From contig NZ_BLTJ01000010.1 in the NCBI RefSeq assembly GCF_013282095.1, positions 93,417-157,416 of the forward strand: a DNA stretch of 64,000 nucleotides, read 5' to 3'. Origin of the DNA: Enterocloster alcoholdehydrogenati. Lineage in GTDB: Bacteria > Bacillota > Clostridia > Lachnospirales > Lachnospiraceae. Below are positions 34,994-43,962 of this stretch, in pieces. The notes beneath the pieces were generated by a model. It had not been told where the DNA came from. It worked only from the letters and a program-made list of their open reading frames with translations, and searched no databases. The stretch's first letter is position 1, and each line of letters begins with the position of its first letter. The position numbers and the translations under genes were made by a program.

Positions 34994-35326
34994 ATGAGTT
35001 TTGAGCTGGACCGTATTGAAGAACTCTGCAGAGACAGAGGATGGAGCCGCTACCGCCTTGCAAAGGAAATGAACGTCTCCCCAAACAGCATAGGAAATCT
35101 TTTCCGCCGTACATCAGTCCCCAGTGTGCCTACCTTAAGGCATATCTGCCGCGCCCTGGGCATCACCATTTCCCAGTTCTACGGTACCGATGGACTAACC
35201 GTTACCGTGACCGAACAGCAGAAGGGCTTTTTAGAGATGTTTAACCGGCTGAGTCCCGGAGATAAGCAGAAGGTGGAAGGTTATATAGAGGGACTTCTGG
35301 CAAAGGATGGGGAAAGCGGGCTCTGA
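34994..35326 (+). CDS. Small XRE-family DNA-binding protein
   Basis: A 110-residue Cro/C1-type regulator. The HTH is at about 5-65 (RIEELCRDRGWSRYRLAKEM ... SIGNLFRRTSVPSVPTLRHI). A helical C-terminal half (QQKGFLEMFNRLSPGDKQKV onward) resembles the dimerisation tail of clostridial XRE proteins. No strong ribosome binding site precedes the ATG. A 27-codon frame, 34914-34997, ends in a TGA that overlaps this ATG, so translation may be coupled. It converges on nrdD with a strong terminator between. Confidence 0.75.
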   Translation: MSFELDRIEELCRDRGWSRYRLAKEMNVSPNSIGNLFRRTSVPSVPTLRHICRALGITISQFYGTDGLTVTVTEQQKGFLEMFNRLSPGDKQKVEGYIEGLLAKDGESGL

Positions 35327-35484
35327 TTCCCTCCCGGCCGGAGCAGATGCAGGAGGAAGTCTTTTTGTATTCTTTCCAACACTGGACACAGAAAGAAATC
35401 AGGAAACAATGCTCCATGACTGATAAAATACAGGCGGCTAGTGTGATTGTACCTCTCCGGTATGTTCCGGGAAAAGAATCATCC

Positions 35485-35537
35485 AAAAAGAACCTGCGGA
35501 CCATTTCAATCATCGAAATCGTCCGCAGGTTCTTTTT
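35485..35537. terminator. Strong terminator downstream of the second nrdD
   Basis: Seventeen-base perfect arms AAAAAGAACCTGCGGAC / GTCCGCAGGTTCTTTTT with an inner ATTTC / GAAAT stem. It is symmetric and can act both for nrdD (minus) and the XRE gene (plus). Confidence 0.9.
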
Positions 35538-35551
35538 GCACTCAATGCTGC

Positions 35552-37684
35552 TTACATACTCTTCCGTTCTGCGATCTCAGCCATCTTGGCTTCGTTCAGC
35601 CTCGTATCGCCCTTCACTCTGGAATAGCTCAGATAACCGTTCATCCGATCGATCTTCGTCAGGTTCCGGCTGCCGCATACCGGGCACACATCCATCTCCA
35701 GTTCTTCGTGTCCGCAGTCATCACAGTAAGCCAGAGACAGGTTTACTCCCTCGTAAAATCCCATTTTCATGGCGCGGCGCACAAGAGTGCGGATCGCTTC
35801 TTTGTTGTAGCTGATGGGATATTTCACATACTGTATCTTTCCTCCATTGCTCAGTTCCCAGAAACGGTATTCCAGATCCTGCTTCTCAATCGGCGTAATG
35901 TCCTCCGTCACATGACAGTGGAAACCGTTGCTTACATACTCCCTGTCCGATACATTTTCAATGATCCCGTATTTCTCACGGAACTGCTTTACCTGAAGGC
36001 CGCAGAGGTTCTCCGCAGGCGTGGCATAGATGGCATAGAGATTGCCGTCCTCTTCCTTAAATTCCTCTATCTTACGGTTGATATGCTCAAGTACCTCCAG
36101 GGCAAACTGTCCGTCCTCCACCAGAGATTTCTTATTGTACAGCTGCTGCAGTTCATTAAACGCTGTGATCCCAAAAGAAGCCGTGGCCGTCTTAAGCAGC
36201 GGTTTGATCTTGTCATGGAGGCCCAGATGACCGCCGTAAAATCCACCTTCGCAGTAAGCCAGCGGATTGGTAGACGCCTTTAGCTCACCCAGGTATGCAT
36301 AGGTGCGGATATGGATCCTGCGGATCAGTTCCAGATAATAATCCAGCACCTCATAAAAATCCCGGCTCTCTTGTCTGGCTTTTGCCAGGATCATTGGAAG
36401 ATGAAGGCTTACAACGCCAATATTAAAACGGCCTACGAATACCGGCGTATCCGCGTCATCCGCCGGATACATACCGCCTCTCTCGTACCATGGAGACAAA
36501 AAGGCGCGGCAGCCCATAGGGGAAATGATCTTCCCATAGCGCTTGTACATACTGGCGATATAGCCTTTTCCCGTAAGAGAGAGCCAGTCAGGATACATGG
36601 TCTTGCTGGAGCAGTCGATCCCGGCCTCAAATACGTCCTCCAGCTCGCCTCCCGGCCCGTGAAGCGCCTCATCATAAAGAAATACAATTTTGGGAAAAAG
36701 CACCGGCTTTTTGTGATCCTTTCTGCCCTGACCGCCCTTGCGGACATTCAGCATGGTCATTGTAGCCATTTTTGCAAAACGGCTTGTTCCTGTGCCGGCA
36801 GTCATGGTGATAAAGGGATAATCTCCGCGGCTGGAGGAAACAGAATTAAATTTGTACTCCCAGCCCTGGAACCCCTGCTCCATGTCACGCTCCACATCCT
36901 TCCAGGCAACCTCCCTGGCCTTGTCATTGGTCAGCCCCAGATCCAGATATCTGTCAATGTATTTTTCATAGGACTTCTCTGCATACGGAGCCAGAATCTC
37001 CTCCACGCTGGGGACGGTAAATCCGCCGTACTGCTGACTGGCTGCGCTTAAAACGATGTCTCCGATCACATCAAAGGCCACATCCAGGGTCTTTGGCTCA
37101 TTATACCAGAGATTTCCCATCTCGAAGCCTCCGGTCAGCACCTCCTTTACGTCAAAAAGACAGCAGTTCATGGTGTCACGTCTGGCAGACATATCGTGGA
37201 TATAGATATAGCCTTCACGACAGGCCTGAAGTTCTTCCACGGTCATGAAAAATTTCTGGTACAGGGACTTGTTCAGTTCATTAAAGATCAGGCTGCGCTT
37301 GGTTGAAACCAGGGCGCTGTCCGTGTTGCTGTTCTCCTTGTCTCCGATGTACATGATGGACTGACTCTTCTTATACACCTCGTCCAGCATACGCACAAAG
37401 TCCTGCTTGTAATTTCGGTAATCACGATAGCTCTTTGCCACCAGGGGATTTACCTTCTCCAGAGCCCCCTCTACAATATTGTGCATCTGCGGGATCGGAA
37501 TCAGCTCCTGGTCCAGCTCCTGTACCTTCTCCTCCACAAAGTCACAGATAAAATTCAGCTCTGCCCTGGAAAATGTGATCATGGCACGCTCCGCGGATTT
37601 ACTGATGGCGGAAATCACCTTCTGAACGTTAAAATCTTCTTTCGTCCCGTCTTTTTTTACTACCTTAATTCTGGTCAGATTCAT
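35552..37684 (-). CDS. nrdD: Anaerobic ribonucleotide reductase, formate-type class III
   Basis: A second class III RNR (710 residues). N-terminal ATP-cone (about 1-95), barrel with MGCRAFLSPW and GRFNIGVVSLHLP, zinc site CDDCGHEEL ... DVCPVCGSRNL, and radical glycine Gly683 in RMNGYLSY. It resembles the E. coli-type, formate-oxidising NrdD and has no redoxin tail, unlike the nrdD at 27905-30295. ATG at 37684 follows CGAGGTG. Two NrdR boxes lie 32-81 bases upstream, so this copy is probably repressed by NrdR. No nrdG is adjacent on this side. Confidence 0.94.
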   Translation of the reverse strand: MNLTRIKVVKKDGTKEDFNVQKVISAISKSAERAMITFSRAELNFICDFVEEKVQELDQELIPIPQMHNIVEGALEKVNPLVAKSYRDYRNYKQDFVRMLDEVYKKSQSIMYIGDKENSNTDSALVSTKRSLIFNELNKSLYQKFFMTVEELQACREGYIYIHDMSARRDTMNCCLFDVKEVLTGGFEMGNLWYNEPKTLDVAFDVIGDIVLSAASQQYGGFTVPSVEEILAPYAEKSYEKYIDRYLDLGLTNDKAREVAWKDVERDMEQGFQGWEYKFNSVSSSRGDYPFITMTAGTGTSRFAKMATMTMLNVRKGGQGRKDHKKPVLFPKIVFLYDEALHGPGGELEDVFEAGIDCSSKTMYPDWLSLTGKGYIASMYKRYGKIISPMGCRAFLSPWYERGGMYPADDADTPVFVGRFNIGVVSLHLPMILAKARQESRDFYEVLDYYLELIRRIHIRTYAYLGELKASTNPLAYCEGGFYGGHLGLHDKIKPLLKTATASFGITAFNELQQLYNKKSLVEDGQFALEVLEHINRKIEEFKEEDGNLYAIYATPAENLCGLQVKQFREKYGIIENVSDREYVSNGFHCHVTEDITPIEKQDLEYRFWELSNGGKIQYVKYPISYNKEAIRTLVRRAMKMGFYEGVNLSLAYCDDCGHEELEMDVCPVCGSRNLTKIDRMNGYLSYSRVKGDTRLNEAKMAEIAERKSM

Positions 37685-37715
37685 GGTTTCACCTCGTGTG
37701 GTATGTTTGGTTTTT

Positions 37716-37765
37716 ATACTATATATTGTGTTTATTTCACAGAACGCATACACTATGTATTGTGT
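37716..37765 (-). promoter_or_regulatory. Pair of NrdR boxes upstream of nrdD
   Basis: ATACTATATATTGTGT (37716-37731) and ACACTATGTATTGTGT (37750-37765) both fit the NrdR consensus ACAcwAtATaTwGtgt. They are 34 bases apart start to start, about three helical turns, as in other NrdR-controlled RNR promoters. Confidence 0.85.
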
Positions 37766-37959
37766 TTTGCAGCTGGTGATATCTTACCATGAATGACGGG
37801 AGGCGTCAAGACGGCAGATGGAAATCCGCGGTATTTCCCATGCAGAGCTTATGTTTAACATTTAACGGAGGAAAGAACAGCCGCCGCTGCGGTTAACAGT
37901 GATGGCTGTCCTTCGGCGAAACAGGCCGCTTATCCTTCCGGTCAGGCCGGAGATCCTTC

Positions 37960-38580
37960 TCACAGCTTACTCACTCCCACCCCCATAAGCAGCAGTCCGC
38001 TAACCCATCCCAGGTCTCTCTGCCGCTTTCCGGAAAGGCTTCTTCCGATCCTGAGTCCGCCCTCCATCATAACCGTTCCCACCGCAAACGCCAGAAATAC
38101 CGTTATCCATACTTGGCCCTCTGACAGAGCGGCGGCAGCTCCTGCTGTCAGACTGTCGATGGACATGGCAAAGCCAAGAAGCAGGATTTCCTTCCACTCC
38201 AGACTCCGGGAGCCGTCTGCATCCGCCGCCATGGGATCGCTCCAGATCTGAACGATTACATGAAGACCTGAACGCGAAAAATGAAAGCGGCAGCCGCCAT
38301 GGCAGCGGTCTCTGATCCATTTCCGCACCGTATAATCCGTCATACGGATCAGGCCGAGAAAAAACAGGCTCCCGCCGCAGATGATCCTGGCTGTGGTGCC
38401 TGGAATCCATTCTGCTGCAAGAGAGCCTGCCGCCATAGCCAATCCCAGACAGGCGCTGCATATCCCATTTAAGAGAAGCACCTTTCCCGGACTGACCTTT
38501 ATTCTGTTTGCTCCGTATGCGAGACTTGCTCCAAAGGTGTCAGCGCACAGGGCCAGCACCAGTATCAGACTCTGAATCAT
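37960..38580 (-). CDS. ytaF: YtaF-like sporulation membrane protein (MntP superfamily)
   Basis: A 206-residue protein with six hydrophobic helices in two related halves: LILVLALCADTFGASLAYGAN in the first and LLGFAMSIDSLTAGAAAALS in the second. Both carry the D(T/S) acidic motif of the MntP/YtaF group. YtaF is named for sporulation in Bacillus but its role is unclear; MntP members export manganese. The middle loop (RCHGGCRFHF) has Cys and His residues that might bind metal. ATG at 38580 follows AAGGAGC. Single gene. Confidence 0.75.
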   Translation of the reverse strand: MIQSLILVLALCADTFGASLAYGANRIKVSPGKVLLLNGICSACLGLAMAAGSLAAEWIPGTTARIICGGSLFFLGLIRMTDYTVRKWIRDRCHGGCRFHFSRSGLHVIVQIWSDPMAADADGSRSLEWKEILLLGFAMSIDSLTAGAAAALSEGQVWITVFLAFAVGTVMMEGGLRIGRSLSGKRQRDLGWVSGLLLMGVGVSKL

Positions 38581-38682
38581 AGACCGCTCCTTTTCCATAC
38601 TGTTTTAAAAAGGTTACGATACTATATTCCAATTTGTCCTGAAAGGTGCCAGCGCCTTAACCTGTCCTTTCTTGACCGGAGC

Positions 38683-40098
38683 TTACTTGGCCTGTTTGCC
38701 CATCCGTTTCCAATAATCCTTTGTCTGCGCCGCTATGACGCCGCTTAAAGCCAGCACCGCTATCAGATTAGGAATAGCCATCAGCGCATTAAAGATATCG
38801 GCAATCGTCCACACCGCCTCCACAGTCATAAACGGCCCGATAAAGATAGCCAGGATATATAAAAACCGATACGCTGCAACCGCCCGTTTGCTTCCGTTTG
38901 ACAGATATTCCAGACACCGCTCACCGTAATAATTCCAGCCGATGATCGTCGTAAACGCAAAAAAGATCAGACATACCATCAGCAGGAATGAACTGGCCCA
39001 GGCAGGAATCGGAAGGCCCTGATTAAAGGCGTAGGTCGTCACTGCCACCCCCTCCAGCCCCGTTTCATAAGCCCCTGTAAGCACAATAGAAAGCCCGGTC
39101 ATAGTACAGATTACAATGGTATCAATAAAGGTTCCTGTCATGGACACCAGACCCTGACGCACCGGCTCTTTGGTACGGGCCGCCGCCGCTGCGATAGGAG
39201 CGCTTCCCAGACCAGCCTCATTTGAAAAAATACCTCTGGCAATCCCCTTCTGCATGGCAAGCAGCACCGCACCCAGGGTTCCCCCCGCTGCAGCCCGAAG
39301 CCCAAACGCGCTTTCTACGATCAGTCTAAAGGCCCCCGGTACCTTTTGTGCATTTACAATCAAAATCAAAACACAGGCAGCTACATAAAAAATTGCCATA
39401 AAGGGGACAATGATTTGTGAAACCGTAGCGATCCGCTCCAGCCCTCCAAGAACCACCAGCGCTACACACACTGTCAGAACCAGTCCCGCGATCAGTACAG
39501 CCGCCGAATATTCTCTTCCAAACACCCCCACAGTCCAGCTTTTTTGACTGTCAAAAAAGTCGCCTACCGCTGACGTGATCCCATTTACCTGGGTAAATGT
39601 ACCGATTCCCAGAAGGCCAACGCCTGCGCCGAAGAAGGCGAAGATTTTTCCCATCCATCTCCAGTTCTTCCCCATTCCGTTTTCAATATAGTAAAACGGC
39701 CCTCCCAGCACATGACCGGTCTCTTTATCTACCGTCCGATAGCAGATCGCAAGCACTCCCTCCGCATATTTGGTGGCCATTCCGAAAAACGCCGCGACCC
39801 ACATCCAGAACAGCGCTCCAGGGCCTCCAGCCACAATGGCAGTAGCCACACCTACGATATTGCCCGTGCCGATGGTTGCCGACATGGCGGTGCACAGCGC
39901 CCCGAAGCTGGTAACCTCTCCGTGTCCCTCCTCCTCATTCTGCACCATGTAGCGCAGGGCGGCGGGAAGCCTTAAAATCTGCATCCCCTTCAGGCGGATC
40001 GTCAGGTAGATTCCTGTCGCAAGGATCAGCACGATCAGCGGGACGCCCCATACAAGATCGTCAAAGGTGTTCAAAGCCGTGTTCACAAACTGAAGCAT
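38683..40098 (-). CDS. Sodium:alanine symporter (AGCS family)
   Basis: A 471-residue Na+-coupled amino-acid importer of the AGCS (alanine/glycine) family, with about ten or eleven transmembrane segments. Family motifs: FGALCTAMSATIGTGNIVGVA near residue 65-90 (split here by a substrate-site glycine run), GGPGALFWMWVAAFFGMATK, and GIFSNEAGLGSAPIAAAAA. ATG at 40098 is preferred because GGAGG lies eight bases before it; the in-frame ATG at 40113 overlaps that site. Alanine, glycine or both may be the substrate. No terminator or operon partner was seen. Confidence 0.9.
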   Translation of the reverse strand: MLQFVNTALNTFDDLVWGVPLIVLILATGIYLTIRLKGMQILRLPAALRYMVQNEEEGHGEVTSFGALCTAMSATIGTGNIVGVATAIVAGGPGALFWMWVAAFFGMATKYAEGVLAICYRTVDKETGHVLGGPFYYIENGMGKNWRWMGKIFAFFGAGVGLLGIGTFTQVNGITSAVGDFFDSQKSWTVGVFGREYSAAVLIAGLVLTVCVALVVLGGLERIATVSQIIVPFMAIFYVAACVLILIVNAQKVPGAFRLIVESAFGLRAAAGGTLGAVLLAMQKGIARGIFSNEAGLGSAPIAAAAARTKEPVRQGLVSMTGTFIDTIVICTMTGLSIVLTGAYETGLEGVAVTTYAFNQGLPIPAWASSFLLMVCLIFFAFTTIIGWNYYGERCLEYLSNGSKRAVAAYRFLYILAIFIGPFMTVEAVWTIADIFNALMAIPNLIAVLALSGVIAAQTKDYWKRMGKQAK

Positions 40099-40247
40099 TT
40101 TCTTGTCCTCCATTCCGTCTCTGCATCATGTACTTCCGAAACCTCCCTATGGACGATCCTGGGACTTCCGCAAATACGCTCTTTTACTTTACCACAGTAA
40201 TGTATCACACAGGCAGAGGATTTACAAGTTTTTTTCTTTATACAAGC

Positions 40248-40874
40248 TCACTCATTTTCCTTCGGTATTTCATCTACGGTAAGCTGCAGCTCCTCTTCCA
40301 CCTCGGCCCGGATCACTGCCTCCTGCTCCGGGTTCACATCCGGCAGGTCTCCCAGAGAGCCGACGCCGAACCGGCGCAGAAATTCCTCCGTAGTAGCAAA
40401 CAGGGACGGACGGCCCGGTGCGTCCAGACGGCCGGCCTCGTAGACCAGATCGTACTCTACCAGACGGTTCACCGCATGGTCAGACTTCACCCCTCGAATC
40501 TTCTCAATCTCCATCTTCGTCACCGGCTGACGGTAGGCAATAATGGACAGCGTCTCCAAAACCACGTCTGACAGCACCTGTTTTTTGGGCGCAGCCGCTA
40601 CGCGGATCAGATTTTCATAATACTTAGACCGGGTACACATCTGGTAGCTGTCCTCCAGTTTAAGGATCTCCATCCCCTTCTTTCCCGTCTGATACCGTTT
40701 CATCAGCCGTTCCGCCGCACCGCGGGCCGTTTCCCTGTCCTGACCGATAGCCGCTGCCAGCTGACGCAGCTCCACTGCACCGCCCATGGTAAACAGCACC
40801 GCTTCGATGACTGCCTCCTGATCCTTTTCATTTTCTACGGGCTTACATTCTCCGTATATTCCGTTATTTTCCAT
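40248..40874 (-). CDS. scpB: Chromosome segregation and condensation protein ScpB
   Basis: ScpB (208 residues) is the winged-helix dimer of the SMC-ScpA-ScpB condensin. Family features: EAVLFTMGGAVELRQLAAAI at the N-terminus, VLETLSIIAYRQPVTKMEIE and GRPSLFATTEEFLRRFGV. It follows scpA after three bases, with the metallophosphoesterase gene upstream in the same run. The acidic tail is normal for the family. Confidence 0.95.
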   Translation of the reverse strand: MENNGIYGECKPVENEKDQEAVIEAVLFTMGGAVELRQLAAAIGQDRETARGAAERLMKRYQTGKKGMEILKLEDSYQMCTRSKYYENLIRVAAAPKKQVLSDVVLETLSIIAYRQPVTKMEIEKIRGVKSDHAVNRLVEYDLVYEAGRLDAPGRPSLFATTEEFLRRFGVGSLGDLPDVNPEQEAVIRAEVEEELQLTVDEIPKENE

Positions 40875-40877
40875 ATC

Positions 40878-41678
40878 TTATTCCTCAAACCCATCCAGAC
40901 CTCCCAGGTCCGGTTCCTCTTCCATTCCTTCCGGCTCCAGCGCCTCGATATCCATGTCGCCGAAGGTTTCTTCCTGCGTCAGATGGAGTTTTCCAATCTT
41001 CATCAGCTCCAGAACTGCCAGAAAAGTTACTACCAGTTCCAGCTTATCTGCCTGCCGCTCCAACAGCTGGCGAAAACTGAAACGTCTGGCCCGCCTTGCA
41101 TAGGCTAACACCGAACCGATCTTCTCCTCCAGGCTCACCGGCTCCCTGCGGATGGTGCCGAACTTACTTCGGATGGGGTCCATCTTATTTTCCTGCCGCT
41201 TCATCACCTGCTCAAAAATCCGTTTCAGCTTTGCCAGAGTAAGCCCGTCCAGAAGTTCATCCAGATCCACCGGAGGCTGGTACCTTGCCACCTCCGGCGG
41301 AAGGGTGGATGCTTTGTAAAAATGAGTCAGCGCCCCCTCTTCCCGGTCCGCCAGCTCCTCTGCCAGCAGCTTATACCGCTTATATTCCAAAAGCCGCTGT
41401 ACCAGTTCTGCCCTGGGATCGATCTCCTCCCCTTCCTCGTCCACTTCCTTTGGAAGGAGCATTCTTGCCTTGATATCTAAAAGGGTAGCAGCCATCACCA
41501 GAAAGTCACTGACCACGTTGAGATCCTCCCGCTCCATCTGCCTCACATATTCCAGATACTGAGCCGTGATCTCCACAATGGGAATGTCGTATATATCAAT
41601 CTTATTTTTCTCAATCAGATGGAGCAGAAGGTCTAAAGGCCCCTCAAAATGCTCCAGTTTATAGGTAATCGTCTCCAT
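40878..41678 (-). CDS. scpA: Chromosome segregation and condensation protein ScpA
   Basis: ScpA (266 residues) is the kleisin that bridges SMC heads. The N-terminus is typical: YKLEHFEGPLDLLLHLIEKN, IDIYDIPIVEITAQYLEY, then DFLVMAATLLDIKARMLLP. The C-terminal winged helix (VVTFLAVLELMKIGKLHLTQ) contacts the SMC head. It is two bases downstream of a metallophosphoesterase gene and three upstream of scpB. Confidence 0.96.
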   Translation of the reverse strand: METITYKLEHFEGPLDLLLHLIEKNKIDIYDIPIVEITAQYLEYVRQMEREDLNVVSDFLVMAATLLDIKARMLLPKEVDEEGEEIDPRAELVQRLLEYKRYKLLAEELADREEGALTHFYKASTLPPEVARYQPPVDLDELLDGLTLAKLKRIFEQVMKRQENKMDPIRSKFGTIRREPVSLEEKIGSVLAYARRARRFSFRQLLERQADKLELVVTFLAVLELMKIGKLHLTQEETFGDMDIEALEPEGMEEEPDLGGLDGFEE

Positions 41679-41680
41679 AT

Positions 41681-42559
41681 TTACATTATCTTCCTCTTTA
41701 ACCGGATGGCCAGCAGCTGCGGCCTGTTATTAAGCCGGATATTGATAGAATGAGTCCCAAGGCCCCGGCTCACTGCCATATACCGTCCCTCCCGTTCATG
41801 GGTTCCCGCACACACCGGCAGGAAAAACTGGTACTGGGGCGTCATCACGCCTCCCAGCCCTGGAATCCGTATGGTTCCCCCGTGAAAATGGCCCGACAAT
41901 GTCAGATCCGCTCCCCATTTTCTGTATGCATCAAAAAATAAAGGGGAGTGGGCCAGAAGGATCTGAAAGCAGTCCTTTCCCGCCGCAGGCCCCAGCTTCT
42001 TTTCCACATACTCAGGCTCCATGGATGCAAGTTTTCCCGAATTGGCCTTTTTATAAAAGCAGGGATCGAGATTCACCGCTGAAATGCGCACTTCTTTTTT
42101 TAACACTGCCGACTGATCGGACAGACAGATGATACCCATCTCCTTCAGCCGGCCTATATACCGCTCATAATTCCCCCCATATTCCTTCCGGTTCCAGACC
42201 ATACGGTTTTCATGGTTGCCGTTTCCGCAGTATACCGGATACCTGGCTGCCAGTCTGGCAAGAAGAGCCTCAGATACCGCCGTCTTTGCTCTTCCCTTCT
42301 TTGTGACGATCAGATCGCCCCCGCTTAAGACGGCGTCGGGTTTCACCGCATCAATGGCTGCCAGCAGCCTTTCATTGTCCCTTCCAAATGTATTCTCATG
42401 AAGATCCGACAGGAATACAAAAGTCCAGTCCCTGGTGATCTTGTCCGTTTCCACAGAAACTTCTTCCAACGACAAGGCCTTTCTTTCATACTCTGACCGG
42501 GCCAGGAAAGCTGCTGCTGCCGCCAGCCCGCAGCCCGCTATCAACCTGTAATCCAGCAT
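41681..42559 (-). CDS. Membrane-anchored calcineurin-like metallophosphoesterase
   Basis: A 292-residue phosphoesterase of the YaeI/YkuE type. After a short hydrophobic N-terminus (about 4-20) come the dimetal motifs in order: FLSDLHENTFG (D-x-H), SGGDLIV (GD), GNGNHENR (GNHE), LLAHSPLFF and LSGHFHGGTIR (GHxH). YaeI-type enzymes hydrolyse lipid or nucleotide phosphoesters; the substrate here is unknown. It is co-transcribed with scpAB, a linkage with no obvious mechanistic reason. Confidence 0.88.
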   Translation of the reverse strand: MLDYRLIAGCGLAAAAAFLARSEYERKALSLEEVSVETDKITRDWTFVFLSDLHENTFGRDNERLLAAIDAVKPDAVLSGGDLIVTKKGRAKTAVSEALLARLAARYPVYCGNGNHENRMVWNRKEYGGNYERYIGRLKEMGIICLSDQSAVLKKEVRISAVNLDPCFYKKANSGKLASMEPEYVEKKLGPAAGKDCFQILLAHSPLFFDAYRKWGADLTLSGHFHGGTIRIPGLGGVMTPQYQFFLPVCAGTHEREGRYMAVSRGLGTHSINIRLNNRPQLLAIRLKRKIM

Positions 42560-42827
42560 ACAATCTCTCCTTTAACAAACCTTCAGCGAATAAAACATTC
42601 ACGCCGGGCAGCCTCAGCGCAGCAGGCTGCAGCTTCTGCGGCTCCAGGCCGTGTGTTCCTTCGTCCGAGGACGGTATCTGCGTAAATTATAACATTGTGC
42701 CCTGGGTTTGTCATGGACTATTTTTAATTCCCCATTCTGTCGTTTCATCTGTATCCACTTGTACTGATATCCATATTATGATATAATCCGTTTATTGATA
42801 ACATACTGTTTAAGGAGGAATTGGTCA

Positions 42828-43280
42828 ATGATTCAATATGACCGTTTATGGGCTACCATGACAGATCGGGGTATGACCCAGTATAAGCTGATCAAGCTGC
42901 ACGGTTTCAGTGCCGGACAGATCGGCCGGATGAAGAAAAATATGCACGTTTCCACTCATACCCTGGAGACACTCTGCCGGATCTTAAACTGCCGGATCGA
43001 GGACATTGTAGAATATACGCCAGAAGAGGCCGCGCCAGCAGACGCACTCACAGCCAACACCGCTTTGCTCACAGCAGATGCAGCGGCACACAGGCCCAAC
43101 GTGAACATCCCGGCGCCCGATCCGACCGCCGTTTCTGTCCCCCAGACCCCCCAGGCCTCCAGCTCTGAAAACAAAGAAACTGCAGCCCCGCCCAAAGCCT
43201 CTAAAGCCAAAAAAGGCTCTAAGACTAAAAAGTCATCTAAAAAAGGAGAAAAGGGCTCTAAAAAGTCCAAGAAAAAATAG
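42828..43280 (+). CDS. XRE-family protein with a lysine-rich histone-like tail
   Basis: A 150-residue protein. Residues 1-65 form a Cro/C1-type helix-turn-helix (GMTQYKLIKLHGFSAGQIGR, then THTLETLCRILNCRIEDIVE). Residues 66-115 are Ala/Pro/Thr-rich linker, and the last 35 are almost only Lys, Ser and Gly (KKGSKTKKSSKKGEKGSKKS). Such tails occur in bacterial histone-H1-like and nucleoid proteins. Here the tail may raise non-specific DNA affinity. AAGGAGG precedes the ATG at 42828. It stands alone on the plus strand at the edge of an accessory-looking patch. Confidence 0.75.
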   Translation: MIQYDRLWATMTDRGMTQYKLIKLHGFSAGQIGRMKKNMHVSTHTLETLCRILNCRIEDIVEYTPEEAAPADALTANTALLTADAAAHRPNVNIPAPDPTAVSVPQTPQASSSENKETAAPPKASKAKKGSKTKKSSKKGEKGSKKSKKK

Positions 43281-43352
43281 GAATCAAATGGCTGCTGCTC
43301 ATAAAACAAATAAACTGGAATCAGGACAGCCGCCATAAGCAGAACAAAAAAA

Positions 43353-43388
43353 GCGGCGGCATTGAAAAAACGATCCCAAAGCCGCCGC
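43353..43388 (-). terminator. Terminator on the minus strand after the pseudogene
   Basis: Arms GCGGCGGC / GCCGCCGC, followed on the minus strand by seven T residues (43346-43352). Confidence 0.75.
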
Positions 43389-43428
43389 CAGTTAATGAGA
43401 CTATACAGAGCACTAATCAAACATTCTG

Positions 43429-43955
43429 CTATTCCAGCGGAACAATCATCTTCTTTAATTCTTCCAGTTTCATATCATCCACGTTAAGAAAGAGTGTGCC
43501 GGCTGCTGCCGTTTCAATTCCCAGTACCGCTGAAAGATTTCCGGCTAATTCGAGACTATACCATTTACCATCATACTCAATCGTATCAAAACAGAGCGCA
43601 TAATACTTTCCGTTAAAGTTTACAACAGCCACTCGGCCTGTAATTTAATCTGCTCCGTAAATTTCCAAAGCCCTTTAATTCAACTGTACTAAAATCGACT
43701 GAAGATAATTGTTTCGTTAATTGTTCTAAAAATTCCTTTTTTCTGCTTCTGACCGCAGCACCTGGGGCTCACTTGAGCTTAATGTCGAAGCTGCATCACA
43801 AAGCGCTGAGTATTGATACCGGATTGAATTTACCACATTCGTTTTACGCTTTTCAATATTTAAGTCTTTAGTAATATCGTTTACAGCAGGCCAGGGAGCC
43901 TGTAGAGACTGAAAAATCCCCATATGTTCCAGATATGCCTGTAAATCATAATTTT
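43429..43955 (-). pseudogene. Frameshifted remnant of an unidentified gene
   Basis: Two open stretches on the minus strand (43726-43923 and 43429-43632) and the sequence between them read as one protein only if three frameshifts are assumed. Frame one runs KNYDLQAYLEHMGIFQSLQA to SEAEK at an A6 run near 43740. Frame two gives KKEFLEQLTKQLSSVDFSTV. Frame three gives LWKFTEQIKLQAE. The first reading then resumes as VAVVNFNGKYYALCFDTIEY, ending IVPLE. Codon use and hydrophobic pattern look protein-like in every segment. The 5' end has a stop directly before KNY and no ribosome binding site, so the start is lost as well. Family not recognised. Confidence 0.6.
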
Positions 43956-43962
43956 CTACTTT

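Noticed and set aside
42956..43420. 154-codon open frame antisense to the lysine-tailed XRE gene, with a hydrophobic N-terminus
   Set aside because: Most of it is the mirror of the poly-lysine and Ala/Pro coding sequence, giving artificial Phe/Leu/Ala runs; no ribosome binding site was seen.
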